From positions 61,109-125,108 of the forward strand of contig JAPLDF010000060.1 in NCBI GenBank assembly GCA_026391835.1: a DNA stretch of 64,000 bases. The letters run 5' to 3'. Below the pieces are notes generated by a model that did no database searches, was not told the origin of the DNA, and saw nothing but the letters and a program-made list of their open reading frames with translations. This stretch comes from Bacteroidota bacterium. GTDB taxonomy: Bacteria > Bacteroidota > Bacteroidia > Bacteroidales > FEN-979. Position numbers and translations under genes: made by a program. This document shows positions 36,440-44,601 of the stretch, in pieces. Each line of letters begins with the position of its first letter. Position 1 is the first letter of the stretch.

Positions 36440-37140
36440 TGTGTATTTTTGTTATACCTAAATCCACCCAGTTGAGCATTGCCGGCAACATCCTGTTATT
36501 GAGAAAAAACATTCCTGCGAACGTCACGATGGTGACTGTATCAAAGATGCAACCCGTTCCTGCCATGCTGGAGGCATACCAGGCCGGCCAGAAGATATTT
36601 GGCGAGAACAAGGTGCAGGAGCTGGCAGCAAAGCAGTTACAAATCCCCGGGGATGTTGAATGGCATTTTATCGGCCACCTGCAGACAAACAAGGTTAAAT
36701 ACATTGCCTCGTTCATCAGCCTTATCCATAGTATCGACAGCATCAACCTGCTCAAAGAAGTCAACAAGGAGGCTGCAAAAAACAAAAGGACCATCGATTG
36801 CCTGCTGCAATTTCACATCGCGACCGAGGAGACAAAATTCGGGCTGGATATCGCAGAAGCCATGAAACTGCTGGAATCTGACAGTTATAAAGCCCTGGAA
36901 AACACCAGGATTACCGGGGTCATGGGAATGAGCAGTTTTTCAGACGATACCGCACTGGTGAGAAGAGAGTTCAGAAGTTTGCATGCATACTATCTCACCT
37001 TAAAAAACAACTATTTCAGCCACCAGGATTCATTCAACGTTGTTTCGATGGGGATGTCGGGCGATTATATAATCGCTATTGAAGAAGGGAGTACCATGGT
37101 GCGGATCGGCACCTCGATTTTCGGTGAAAGACACCATTAA
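36439..37140 (+). CDS. YggS/PROSC family pyridoxal-phosphate homeostasis protein
   Basis: Alanine-racemase-like TIM barrel without a racemase C-terminal domain. It binds PLP through the Lys in VTMVTVSKMQP and helps balance free PLP. GENKVQELAAK, EWHFIGHLQTNKVKY, MGMSSFSDD and SMGMSGDYIIAIEEGSTMVRIGT are family blocks. The ATG at 36439 gives 233 residues. The TTG at 36472 would give the start MSIAGNILLLRKNIP, closer to typical YggS starts and downstream of the possible promoter, so the true start may be there. It is convergent with prmC (8-base gap). Confidence 0.9.
   Translation: MCIFVIPKSTQLSIAGNILLLRKNIPANVTMVTVSKMQPVPAMLEAYQAGQKIFGENKVQELAAKQLQIPGDVEWHFIGHLQTNKVKYIASFISLIHSIDSINLLKEVNKEAAKNKRTIDCLLQFHIATEETKFGLDIAEAMKLLESDSYKALENTRITGVMGMSSFSDDTALVRREFRSLHAYYLTLKNNYFSHQDSFNVVSMGMSGDYIIAIEEGSTMVRIGTSIFGERHH
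36444..36451 (+). promoter_or_regulatory. Possible -7 element (TATTTTTG) for the YggS gene
   Basis: TATTTTTG matches TAnnTTTG but lies inside the first codons of the longest YggS reading frame. If it is used, transcription starts near 36457 and translation must start at the TTG at 36472. No -33 box was found. Confidence 0.35.
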
Positions 37141-37148
37141 CAAAGGGC

Positions 37149-38048
37149 TTACTGACCGGGAAGTGCCGGGGATGATTTCAATACGGCGGAGACAAACCGT
37201 TCCTTCCCATGAAAATCAAGTGAAATACACACTTCCTCAAAACCAAAGGAACTGACAAGCCCGGCCACCTCCTTTCCAAACTTCTCATTGATTTCAAAAT
37301 AGAGGTACCCGGGTGGTACCAGGTGGGAAGCTGCAAAACCTGCAATGGCGCGATAAAATACAAGAGGATCCCCGTCCGCCACAAACAATGCCTGCGCTGG
37401 TTCGAATTCAGTGACATTGCGGTGCATTTTTGTTTTTTCCCGTTCTGTTACATATGGTGGGTTGCTGACGATGAGATCAAACCTTCCCAGTGTTGCCCGG
37501 TCGGCTTCATCAAGGATATCGGCATGCACAAACGATATGTCACAGTGACATGAAGATGCATTTCCTTTGGCTATCTCAAGGGCACCCGTTGAGATGTCTA
37601 CTGCCGTGACTTCCGAATGCTGAAAATACTTTTTAAGGTCAATTGCAATACAGCCAGAACCGGTGCCAATATCAAGGATACTGGCAGGATGATTGTGCCT
37701 GCCCGGGTAGCCCATTCTGATCATGGCGCATAGTTCCTCTGTTTCAGGCCGGGGAACCAGTACATTGCGATCAACCTTCAGCATTGTTCCGTTAAACCAT
37801 GCCTGGCCGAGTATATATTGTACTGGCTTGCCGTCAGCCAGTTCCTCCAGTGCTTTTACAAATGCGTTCATGGCCAGCTCAGGCACTCTGGCATCGAGGG
37901 AAACATGAACCCTGGTTTTCGGCCAGCCCAGGTATGCTTCAAACAGGATATAGATGAATTGCCGGATCTCCTGTTCCGGATAAATCCGGGCAAGACGTTG
38001 ATGGAATTCCTTTATCAGATTTTTTACGAGATTGCCTGCCTGTTCCAT
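37149..38048 (-). CDS. prmC: Peptide chain release factor N5-glutamine methyltransferase
   Basis: Methylates the GGQ glutamine of release factors RF1 and RF2. The 299 residues have an N-terminal helical domain (to about 90) that docks to the factor and a Rossmann SAM-binding domain with ILDIGTGSGCIAIDL (about 124-138), AVDIS and the catalytic NPPY motif in LIVSNPPYVTER. It is divergent from the YigZ-type gene (35-base gap) and convergent with yggS. No near-consensus -7 element lies on the prmC side. Confidence 0.94.
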   Translation of the reverse strand: MEQAGNLVKNLIKEFHQRLARIYPEQEIRQFIYILFEAYLGWPKTRVHVSLDARVPELAMNAFVKALEELADGKPVQYILGQAWFNGTMLKVDRNVLVPRPETEELCAMIRMGYPGRHNHPASILDIGTGSGCIAIDLKKYFQHSEVTAVDISTGALEIAKGNASSCHCDISFVHADILDEADRATLGRFDLIVSNPPYVTEREKTKMHRNVTEFEPAQALFVADGDPLVFYRAIAGFAASHLVPPGYLYFEINEKFGKEVAGLVSSFGFEEVCISLDFHGKERFVSAVLKSSPALPGQ

Positions 38049-38083
38049 TCCACGAAATTAAAAATAAAAGTAACTTCGCCACG

Positions 38084-38692
38084 ATGGAAGATATAAAAGA
38101 TTCGTTTCTTTCAATTGCAGGTGAATCACGTGGAATTTACCGCGAAAAGGCAAGTAAATTCCTGGCAGTTGCATTGCCTGTTACTACTGAAGAAGAAGTA
38201 AAGGCCAGCCTTGAAGAGCTGAAAAAGGCCTACCATGATGCCAACCACCATTGCTATGCATACCGGCTGGGGCTTGAAAACCAGTCATACCGTGCCAATG
38301 ACGATGGCGAACCTTCAGGATCGGCCGGGAAACCGATCTACGGGCAGATCCTGTCCATGGGACTTTCAGACATTCTCGTGGTGGTGATCAGGTATTTTGG
38401 AGGAACAAAACTTGGAATCCCCGGCCTGATCCATGCATACCGGACAGCAGCACGGGAAGCAATGGAACAGGCCGATGTTATCGAAAAAACGGTCAGGGTT
38501 CAATTTAGTGTCACCTTTGAGTACCAGATGATGAATGAAATCATGCGCATTTTAAAAGAAGAAGGGGTGAAAATCGTGCATCAAACTGCCATGGAAAAAT
38601 GCGAAATTGATTTCCAGATTCGTAAAAGTCAGGCAGGCAAGATTGAAAACCGTATAAACAGACTCAGGAACACAACGTTGAAGGTAAAATAG
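38084..38692 (+). CDS. YigZ / IMPACT family protein
   Basis: The 202 residues show the IMPACT N-terminal domain (FLAVALPVTTEEEVKASLEEL, then HHCYAYRLG and DDGEPSGSAGKPI with the family's GEPxGTAG-like turn, VVVIRYFGGTKLGIPGLIHAYR) and the C-terminal DUF1949-like ferredoxin fold (FSVTFEYQMMNEIMRIL). Bacterial members are of uncertain function; the eukaryotic relative regulates the translation kinase GCN2. The gene stands alone between prmC and the dnaA upstream region. Confidence 0.9.
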   Translation: MEDIKDSFLSIAGESRGIYREKASKFLAVALPVTTEEEVKASLEELKKAYHDANHHCYAYRLGLENQSYRANDDGEPSGSAGKPIYGQILSMGLSDILVVVIRYFGGTKLGIPGLIHAYRTAAREAMEQADVIEKTVRVQFSVTFEYQMMNEIMRILKEEGVKIVHQTAMEKCEIDFQIRKSQAGKIENRINRLRNTTLKVK

Positions 38693-38782
38693 CCAAATGA
38701 TGCCGGTTTTTGAATATTTACCAGCCTTATTATAATGGTGTAAAAGGTTGATTTTGCTAACTAATTGAAAGACTGACCGCAT

Positions 38783-38807
38783 GCTATTTATAGCTGGTAT
38801 AAATAGC
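38783..38807. repeat. Perfect 10-base inverted repeat upstream of dnaA
   Basis: GCTATTTATA, a 5-base spacer GCTGG, then TATAAATAGC. Twofold symmetry and A+T-rich arms suggest an operator or a cruciform; there is no T run that would make it a terminator for either neighbour. Confidence 0.6.
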
Positions 38808-38827
38808 TAAAATAACCATGTAATATT

Positions 38828-38847
38828 CCTCAATCAATACATTGAGG
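38828..38847. repeat. Inverted repeat CCTCAAT / ATTGAGG upstream of dnaA
   Basis: Perfect 7-base arms with a 6-base spacer CAATAC, 21 bases after the preceding inverted repeat. It may be a protein-binding site of the dnaA control region. Confidence 0.5.
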
Positions 38848-38944
38848 TAATGTAAAATAGGGTTGGTCAAGTAGATTCCTGAATGAATACAGCATGCCTT
38901 TTTCGAAAACAATTTTTTAATAAATCAAGAGTAAAATGTTTTTT

Positions 38945-38953
38945 TTATCCACT
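38945..38953 (+). promoter_or_regulatory. DnaA-box-like site (TTATCCACT)
   Basis: One mismatch (last base) from TTATCCACA, 120 bases before the dnaA start, next to long T runs. Confidence 0.4.
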
Positions 38954-39010
38954 TTTTTTTCCAAAATTTGTTAATTAAATCATGTGACCCTTCAGAGGAG
39001 GATTTTGACT

Positions 39011-39019
39011 TGTGGACAA
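39011..39019 (-). promoter_or_regulatory. DnaA-box-like site (TTGTCCACA on the minus strand)
   Basis: One mismatch (third base) from TTATCCACA, 54 bases before the dnaA start and opposite in direction to the site at 38945. Confidence 0.4.
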
Positions 39020-39072
39020 ATTCCAAACCCTTGATAAATATAAGGATACGATAAAAGAGCAATTAATCATTG

Positions 39073-40518
39073 ATGGTAATTGAATTAATGGAAAAGAACG
39101 CAGTTGAAGTTTGGGGAAATTGCCTTAAAGTCATAAAAGATAATATCAACTATCAAAGCTTTAAAACCTGGTTTCTTCCAATTGAGGCGGTGAAGTTGCA
39201 GGATCATGTATTGACCATTCAGGTTCCGAGCCAGTTTTTTTATGAATGGCTTGAGGAACATTATATTGGTTTACTAAAAAAAACAATCCGAAAGGAACTG
39301 GGCCCGGAGGGGCGGCTTGAATACAGCATTATTGTTGATAACTCCGAGATCCCATACACCATCAAGGTACCTACAGGCGAGAAAAACGTAATCTTAAATC
39401 AGCCCGTTTCCATGCCCATCGACATCAACAGAGGAGGCACTTCCAAAGAAATTCCGAACCCATTTATAATTCCAGGACTCAAAAAGATCAAGATCAACTC
39501 CCAGTTGATCGAGAGTTATTCGTTTGACAATTTCATTGAAGGTGATTGCAACCGCCTTGCCAGGTCGGCCGGGTATGCCATTGCCAGCAATCCCGGAAAA
39601 ACCGCGTTCAACCCACTCCTTATTTACAGCGTTACAGGTCTCGGTAAAACTCACCTGTCGCACGCCATCGGACTCCAGGTAAAAAGCAATTTTCCTGAAA
39701 AAACCGTTCTATACGTTACTACCGATCAGTTTACAAACCAGTTCATCGATTCTGTCAGGAACAACAACCAGAATGATTTTATTCATTTTTACCAGATGAT
39801 CGATGTGCTGATCCTGGATGATATTCATAACCTGGCCGGCAAGGAGAAGACGCAGGACGTCTTTTTCCACATTTTCAACCACCTGCATCAAAAGAGCAAC
39901 CAGATCATCCTGACTTCCGACAAACCGCCTGTGGAGATGAAAGGCATTGAACCACGTCTCCTCTCACGGTTTAAATGGGGTTTATCTGCCGACCTGCAGG
40001 TTCCCGACCTGGAGACACGCATTGCCATCCTTCACAAGAAATTATACAACGACGGGATCCAGATACCGGCCGAAGTTATTGAATACATTGCCTACAATAT
40101 CAACACCAATATCAGGGAGCTTGAAGGTGCCCTGATCTCCCTGCTGGCCCAGTCGTCACTGAACAAGAAAACAATCACGCTCGAGCTTGCCAAGCAAATG
40201 ATTGACAAGTTTGTAAGAAATACCTCCCGTGAAGTTTCCATCGACTATATACAAAAGGTGGTATGTGAGTTTTTCAATATCCCGATCGAGATGATCTACT
40301 CGAAGACAAGAAAACGGGAAATTGTCCAGGCACGCCAGCTTTCAATGTATTTCTCAAAAAAACATACAAAATCATCCCTCGCCAGCATCGGGCTGCATTG
40401 CGGGAATAAAGACCATGCCACTGTGTTGCATGCCTGCCGTACCGTCAACAACCTTGTTGAAACTGACAAACAGTTCCGGCAGTTTGTTGAAGAACTGGAT
40501 AAGCGGATAAAACTTTAA
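39073..40518 (+). CDS. dnaA: Chromosomal replication initiator protein DnaA
   Basis: All four domains are present over about 481 residues: domain I (VWGNCLKVIKDNINYQSFKTWFLP in outline, with the protein-contact Trp), a variable domain II (about 90-135), the AAA+ domain III (Walker A near residue 186, Walker B VLILDDIH, sensor regions ILTSDKPP and LLSRFKWGL) and DNA-binding domain IV with LASIGLHCGNKDHATVLHA. The Walker A reads SVTGLGKTH: the first Gly of GxxxxGKT is Ser at residue 186. The domain IV signature has NKDH where most DnaA have GRDH. Starts at ATG 39073 or 39088 are both possible; the second gives the more usual N-terminus. A phosphatase gene follows after 17 bases. Confidence 0.94.
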   Translation: MVIELMEKNAVEVWGNCLKVIKDNINYQSFKTWFLPIEAVKLQDHVLTIQVPSQFFYEWLEEHYIGLLKKTIRKELGPEGRLEYSIIVDNSEIPYTIKVPTGEKNVILNQPVSMPIDINRGGTSKEIPNPFIIPGLKKIKINSQLIESYSFDNFIEGDCNRLARSAGYAIASNPGKTAFNPLLIYSVTGLGKTHLSHAIGLQVKSNFPEKTVLYVTTDQFTNQFIDSVRNNNQNDFIHFYQMIDVLILDDIHNLAGKEKTQDVFFHIFNHLHQKSNQIILTSDKPPVEMKGIEPRLLSRFKWGLSADLQVPDLETRIAILHKKLYNDGIQIPAEVIEYIAYNINTNIRELEGALISLLAQSSLNKKTITLELAKQMIDKFVRNTSREVSIDYIQKVVCEFFNIPIEMIYSKTRKREIVQARQLSMYFSKKHTKSSLASIGLHCGNKDHATVLHACRTVNNLVETDKQFRQFVEELDKRIKL

Positions 40519-40535
40519 CAGAATCCCCAACGGCA

Positions 40536-41012
40536 TTGATAAAGATACTCTTCGTCTGTACCGGCAACATTTGCCGGTCGCCTCTTGCAGAAGGCATTCT
40601 TCACCATAAATTAAGAAAAAACAATTTCGACGCGCACATCGATTCATGCGGTTTTGAGTCATTTCATGTAGGCGATCCTCCCGATTCTCGTGCCCAGGAA
40701 GTAGCCCGAAAACGGGGAGTCGATATCTCATCACACCGGGCAAGGTTATTTTCAACAGACGATTTTGACAGGTTTGATTATATTTTTGCGATGGATTCTT
40801 CGCATTTTTCAAATATCATGCGGCTTACCCGCAATGATGCTGACCGGCAGAAGGTTGACTATATGCTGAACATCCTTTACCCGGGTCAAAATCTTGATGT
40901 CCAGGATCCCTGGTACCATGGGATGAAGGCATTTGAAACCGTGTATGTTCAACTCGATGAGGCCTGCGACCGGATCGTTGATAAAATCATCGCTGAGTTC
41001 AAACCTAAATGA
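40536..41012 (+). CDS. Low-molecular-weight protein-tyrosine phosphatase
   Basis: The 158 residues have the signature loop VCTGNICRSP (C-x5-R) at the very N-terminus and the general-acid Asp in VQDPWYHG near residue 128. No ATG lies between the dnaA stop and the signature loop, so the TTG at 40536 is the likely start. It removes phosphate from protein tyrosines or, in some relatives, from arginines. The gene is in a rightward run dnaA-phosphatase-dehydratase-RsmI-like methylase; its stop overlaps the next start by 4 bases (ATGA). No tyrosine kinase is in the window. Confidence 0.92.
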   Translation: MIKILFVCTGNICRSPLAEGILHHKLRKNNFDAHIDSCGFESFHVGDPPDSRAQEVARKRGVDISSHRARLFSTDDFDRFDYIFAMDSSHFSNIMRLTRNDADRQKVDYMLNILYPGQNLDVQDPWYHGMKAFETVYVQLDEACDRIVDKIIAEFKPK

Positions 41013-41974
41013 AAATCAATCCGAACATAGCCCCGTTTGCCATTCTTGAAGCGGCAAAACGTATTTCTCCATTTATAAACCGGACACCGGTGCTTACGTC
41101 GCATACCTTGAACCGGTTGTTCAACGCACAGCTCTTCCTGAAATGTGAAAATTTTCAAAAAGTAGGGGCATTCAAAGCCCGGGGGGCCTCCAATGCCGTG
41201 TTGTCACTCGACAAGAGCAAGCTGGTAAACGGTGTTGCCACCCACTCCTCCGGCAATCATGCGCAGGCACTTTCCTGGGCTGCCTCACTGGTGAATTCAA
41301 AGGCATTTATTGTGATGCCGTCGAATTCGTCGAAAATCAAAGTTGCCGCAGTGAAAGATTATGGTGGCATCATCACCTTTTGCGAGCCCACCCTTGCCGC
41401 AAGGGAAACAACCCTCGCCCGCATCCTTGATCAGACCGACGCGACCGAGATCCATCCATACAACAATGAATCGATCATTGCCGGGCAGGCAACCGCCGCC
41501 CTCGAATTCATTGAAGAGATTGGAGAACTTGATATGATCATTGCTCCTGTTGGCGGTGGCGGGTTGCTTGGCGGGACCTCCCTTTCGGTACATTATTTCC
41601 TGCCCGGGGGAAGGACCGTAGGTGCGGAGCCCGAACAGGCCAATGACGCATTTTTGTCTTTTACGAACCGGAAATTTATCCCATCCGTGAATCCCGATAC
41701 AATTGCCGACGGACTGCGTACCTCGCTTGGCTACATCACCTTTCCCATTATCCTCGGGCATGTTCACAGCATTGTCACAGTTAGCGAGGAGAGTATTGTG
41801 AAGGCGATGCGTTATTTGTGGGAGCGGATGAAGATCATGGTGGAACCCTCGTCTGCCGTGCCGGTTGCCGCACTCATGGAAAATAAACTTGATGTTGCGG
41901 GAAAACGGGTCGGCATCATTATCTCAGGAGGAAATGTTGATCTTGATGATTTACCCTGGATGAAAAATGGCTAA
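41009..41974 (+). CDS. PLP-dependent threonine/serine dehydratase or serine racemase
   Basis: Fold-type II PLP enzyme of 321 residues. It has the Schiff-base Lys in FQKVGAFKARGA (about residue 57), SSGNHAQALSWAA that holds the substrate carboxylate, and the phosphate-binding glycine turn PVGGGGLLGG. There is no ACT-type regulatory domain, so this is the short catabolic dehydratase/serine racemase form rather than the isoleucine-synthesis form. Which amino acid it uses cannot be decided. It overlaps the phosphatase gene by 4 bases and the methyltransferase gene by 8. Confidence 0.88.
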   Translation: MKINPNIAPFAILEAAKRISPFINRTPVLTSHTLNRLFNAQLFLKCENFQKVGAFKARGASNAVLSLDKSKLVNGVATHSSGNHAQALSWAASLVNSKAFIVMPSNSSKIKVAAVKDYGGIITFCEPTLAARETTLARILDQTDATEIHPYNNESIIAGQATAALEFIEEIGELDMIIAPVGGGGLLGGTSLSVHYFLPGGRTVGAEPEQANDAFLSFTNRKFIPSVNPDTIADGLRTSLGYITFPIILGHVHSIVTVSEESIVKAMRYLWERMKIMVEPSSAVPVAALMENKLDVAGKRVGIIISGGNVDLDDLPWMKNG

Positions 41975-42674
41975 AGGAACCTTATATCTACTTCCTGCAC
42001 TGCTCGCAGAGGGCAATGTGGAATCAGTACTCCCGGAAGGGACACTCTCGGTGACCAGGAAACTGGAATTCTTCATTGTTGAAGAGATTCGCACCGCACG
42101 AAGGTTCCTGATCAAGGCAGGCATTCAAAAGGCTGTTGATGATCTGAATTTCCAGGTATTCAATGAACATTCGGGCGTTGAAGAACTGGCTGAATACCTT
42201 GCCCCTGCCATCAATGGCCACGATATGGGGCTGTTATCCGAGGCAGGCGTGCCATGCGTTGCCGATCCCGGCTCTCTGATCGTACGGGAGGCTCATATGC
42301 TTGGCATCAGGGTTGTCCCGCTCACCGGGCCCTCTTCAATCCTGCTTGCATTGATGGCCTCGGGTTTTAACGGGCAGAATTTTACGTTTCTCGGGTACCT
42401 GCCGGCCGACAAGATGATCCGGGTTAAGAAGATCAAAGAACTTGAAAAAACGATCCTTGAGAAGGACCAGACACAGATATTTATCGAAACGCCTTACCGG
42501 AACCTGCAGGTTTTTGAATCACTGGTAAGGGTATGCAAACCCGACATGCAACTCTGCCTGGCCACCGATATTTCGGGTGTTAATGAAGTAATCAGGTCAA
42601 TGTCAATCGCCGAATGGAGTGGTAAAAAGCCTGATATCCATAAGAAACCAACCATTTTTTTGCTTTATCGATGA
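41967..42674 (+). CDS. RsmI-like tetrapyrrole-fold SAM-dependent methyltransferase
   Basis: The 235 residues show the tetrapyrrole methylase fold, with MAKGTLYLLPALLAEG at the start, GLLSEAGVPCVADPGSLIVREAH, the PLTGPSSILLALMASGF stretch and FIETPYRN. These are the blocks of RsmI (16S rRNA C1402 ribose 2'-O-methylase). This Bacteroidetes form differs at the N-terminus from E. coli RsmI, so the target is likely but not certain. It is the last gene of the run that starts with dnaA. Confidence 0.82.
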   Translation: MAKGTLYLLPALLAEGNVESVLPEGTLSVTRKLEFFIVEEIRTARRFLIKAGIQKAVDDLNFQVFNEHSGVEELAEYLAPAINGHDMGLLSEAGVPCVADPGSLIVREAHMLGIRVVPLTGPSSILLALMASGFNGQNFTFLGYLPADKMIRVKKIKELEKTILEKDQTQIFIETPYRNLQVFESLVRVCKPDMQLCLATDISGVNEVIRSMSIAEWSGKKPDIHKKPTIFLLYR

Positions 42675-42684
42675 TGATTTTTTT

Positions 42685-42776
42685 GCCACCAGGTCACACC
42701 GGCACAAAGTTTACTAATAATTGATTATGTATCTTTATATCCCTTGTGTTTCTTTGAGACTTTGAGCCTTCGTGGC
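42685..42776. repeat. Imperfect inverted intergenic repeat (GCCAC ... GTGGC)
   Basis: The arms begin GCCACCAGG and end CTTCGTGGC, enclosing CACAAAG on one side and a CTTGTGTTTCTTTGAGACTTTG stretch on the other. I recognise this kind of gene-free sequence as a dispersed repeat seen in many Bacteroidetes genomes; only one copy is in the window apart from a small look-alike at 47475-47490 (GCCGCAGAGAACCG). It fills most of the gap between the RsmI-like gene and the ABC exporter. Confidence 0.4.
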
Positions 42777-42866
42777 AGCCGCAACTGTAATCGATTGAAC
42801 CTTTTGTAACAAACTGATTAAAAAGGCGTCATAGGTTTATTGTTTTCACACTTTATTATTCAGATT

Positions 42867-43763
42867 TTGGAAACTATCCTCTCCATCAGCAATATCTCTA
42901 AACGATACGGAAAGATCCAGGCTGTAAACGGCCTTTCCCTTGAAGTCAAAAAAGGCCAGGTGTTTGGGATACTAGGCCCGAATGGAAGTGGAAAAACCAC
43001 CACCCTCAGTATCATTCTTGAACTGCTAAAAGCCAACAGCGGTAATTTCCGGTGGTTCGGCAAACCACCGTCGAAGGAGAGCCGTAAAAGGATTGGAAGC
43101 GTCATTGAAAGCCCCAATTTTTTCCCATACCTGAGTCCTGTCGTGAACCTGAAGATTGTGGCCGACATCAAGGACTTTGGCTATGACGATATTGATCGGG
43201 TACTCACGCTGACCGGCCTGTTTGAACGAAGAAACACCCGGTTTAAAACATTTTCATTCGGGATGAAACAACGCCTCGCAGTCGCTTCCGCCCTGCTCGG
43301 AAACCCGGATGTACTGATCCTCGATGAGCCCACAAACGGGCTTGACCCACAAGGAATTGCCCATATCCGTGAATTGATCCTGCACATCGCAAGCCAGGGT
43401 ACCACGATTATCATCGCATCCCACCTGCTAGATGAAGTTCAGAAGATCTGCAGCCATGTTGCTGTGCTGAACAAAGGGATAAAACTGTTTGACGGTAAAG
43501 TGAGTGAAGTGCTGGCAATATCGGATTCCTACGAGCTGTCGGCCGGGAACCTTGAACTCCTCACCAATTCTGTTAAACAACATCCGGCATTTCAATCCGT
43601 GGTTCCCGGGGGCGATAAAATCCAGGTTTATTTCAAAGATGCCGTTGACCCTGAAGAACTGAACCTGTTTTTCTTTCACCAGGGAATTACCCTCACCCAC
43701 CTGTCGGAGCGGAAACGCAGCCTTGAGCAACATTTTCTCGAATTATTAGACAACAACAAATGA
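42867..43763 (+). CDS. ABC transporter ATP-binding protein
   Basis: About 298 residues with Walker A GPNGSGKTTT, the signature region FSFGMKQRLAVA (the FGM variant common in drug and bacteriocin exporters of the DrrA/CcmA kind), Walker B VLILDEPTNGLD and the switch His in IIIASHLLDE. No ATG is available before the fold; TTG at 42867 gives the usual start ETILSISNISKRYG, and TTG at 42840 is an alternative. It overlaps the permease gene by 4 bases and forms an exporter with it. Cargo unknown. Confidence 0.92.
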   Translation: METILSISNISKRYGKIQAVNGLSLEVKKGQVFGILGPNGSGKTTTLSIILELLKANSGNFRWFGKPPSKESRKRIGSVIESPNFFPYLSPVVNLKIVADIKDFGYDDIDRVLTLTGLFERRNTRFKTFSFGMKQRLAVASALLGNPDVLILDEPTNGLDPQGIAHIRELILHIASQGTTIIIASHLLDEVQKICSHVAVLNKGIKLFDGKVSEVLAISDSYELSAGNLELLTNSVKQHPAFQSVVPGGDKIQVYFKDAVDPEELNLFFFHQGITLTHLSERKRSLEQHFLELLDNNK

Positions 43764-44590
43764 TCAAGCTACTAAAAATTGAGTTCAAGAAAATACTGAC
43801 TTACAAGATTTTCTGGATACTTACCGGTCTCTATTTCCTTTTTCTGACACTCGGGCTTTTAATGGCTGAGTTTATGATCAACAAGCAGGTTGATAACTTT
43901 AACAGCCGCCTGCCTATCCCCTTTCCGCATGTCACCATCTATTTTTTCCCGTGGATATGGCAGAACCTTGCGTTTTTTGCGACCATCAGGTATGTGCTGA
44001 TATTCCCTGCGATTGTAATCATAATCCTGATTACCAATGAATTTACATTTAAAACGATACGGCAGAACATGATCAATGGCATGAGCAAGGCGGAATTCCT
44101 TGCCTCAAAACTGCTGATTATCCTGCTGATATCATTGATCATGACCATCCTGTTAACCATCGGGACCCTGGTGCTTGGGATTTCGCATACGTCGGACCTG
44201 ACGCTTTCCCTGGTGCTCGACAAGTCCACCTTCATGATCGGCTTTTTTATCACCATGCTTACGCTCCAGGTGTACGCGCTATTCTTTGGATTCCTCTTAA
44301 GAAATACCGGTCTATCCATTGCGCTATTCACACTGTACCTCTTTATTGTCGAGCCTATTCTCTACTATTTCCTGAAAAGCCCTCTGGTATTTGAAAACAA
44401 CATCTCCCCTTACCTGCCGCTTAATGCAGTCCTCCGTGTCACAGAATATCCCAACATACAGGTATTGAAGAACATGATGGGGATCAACCTGCAGGACTCG
44501 ATCAGCTTTGCGGCCTGCTGCATACCGCTTGGTTATGCCGCGGTCATGATTGGCATAACATACTGGGTGCTTTTAAAAAGGGACTTGTAA
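43760..44590 (+). CDS. ABC transporter permease
   Basis: Membrane protein of 276 residues with six hydrophobic segments (ILTGLYFLFLTLGLLMAEFM, YVLIFPAIVIIILI, LLIILLISLIMTILL, FFITMLTLQVYALFFGF, LSIALFTLYLFIVEPILYYF and the C-terminal LGYAAVMIGITYWVLL). The first loop after segment 1 is large. It fits the ABC-2 permease type (NatB/YhaP-like) and starts inside the stop codon of the ATPase gene. It ends 11 bases from the convergent VWA gene. Confidence 0.85.
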   Translation: MIKLLKIEFKKILTYKIFWILTGLYFLFLTLGLLMAEFMINKQVDNFNSRLPIPFPHVTIYFFPWIWQNLAFFATIRYVLIFPAIVIIILITNEFTFKTIRQNMINGMSKAEFLASKLLIILLISLIMTILLTIGTLVLGISHTSDLTLSLVLDKSTFMIGFFITMLTLQVYALFFGFLLRNTGLSIALFTLYLFIVEPILYYFLKSPLVFENNISPYLPLNAVLRVTEYPNIQVLKNMMGINLQDSISFAACCIPLGYAAVMIGITYWVLLKRDL

Positions 44591-44601
44591 GTTAATTGAT
44601 G

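Larger units (their letters stand above)
38693..39072. other. dnaA upstream region: A+T-rich spacer with inverted repeats and DnaA-box-like sites
   Basis: A 380-base stretch with no gene between the YigZ-type gene and dnaA. It is clearly A+T rich, especially 38911-38990. It holds two perfect inverted repeats (38783-38807 and 38828-38847) and two sites one mismatch from the DnaA box TTATCCACA (38945-38953 and, on the minus strand, 39011-39019), plus AT-rich tracts between them. Such features suit dnaA autoregulation or an origin. Two boxes are few for an origin, so the origin idea is only a candidate. Confidence 0.4.

Noticed and set aside
40372..40812. A 146-codon minus-strand frame across the end of dnaA and the phosphatase gene
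   Set aside because: Antisense to two genes with clear catalytic motifs; no motif of its own.
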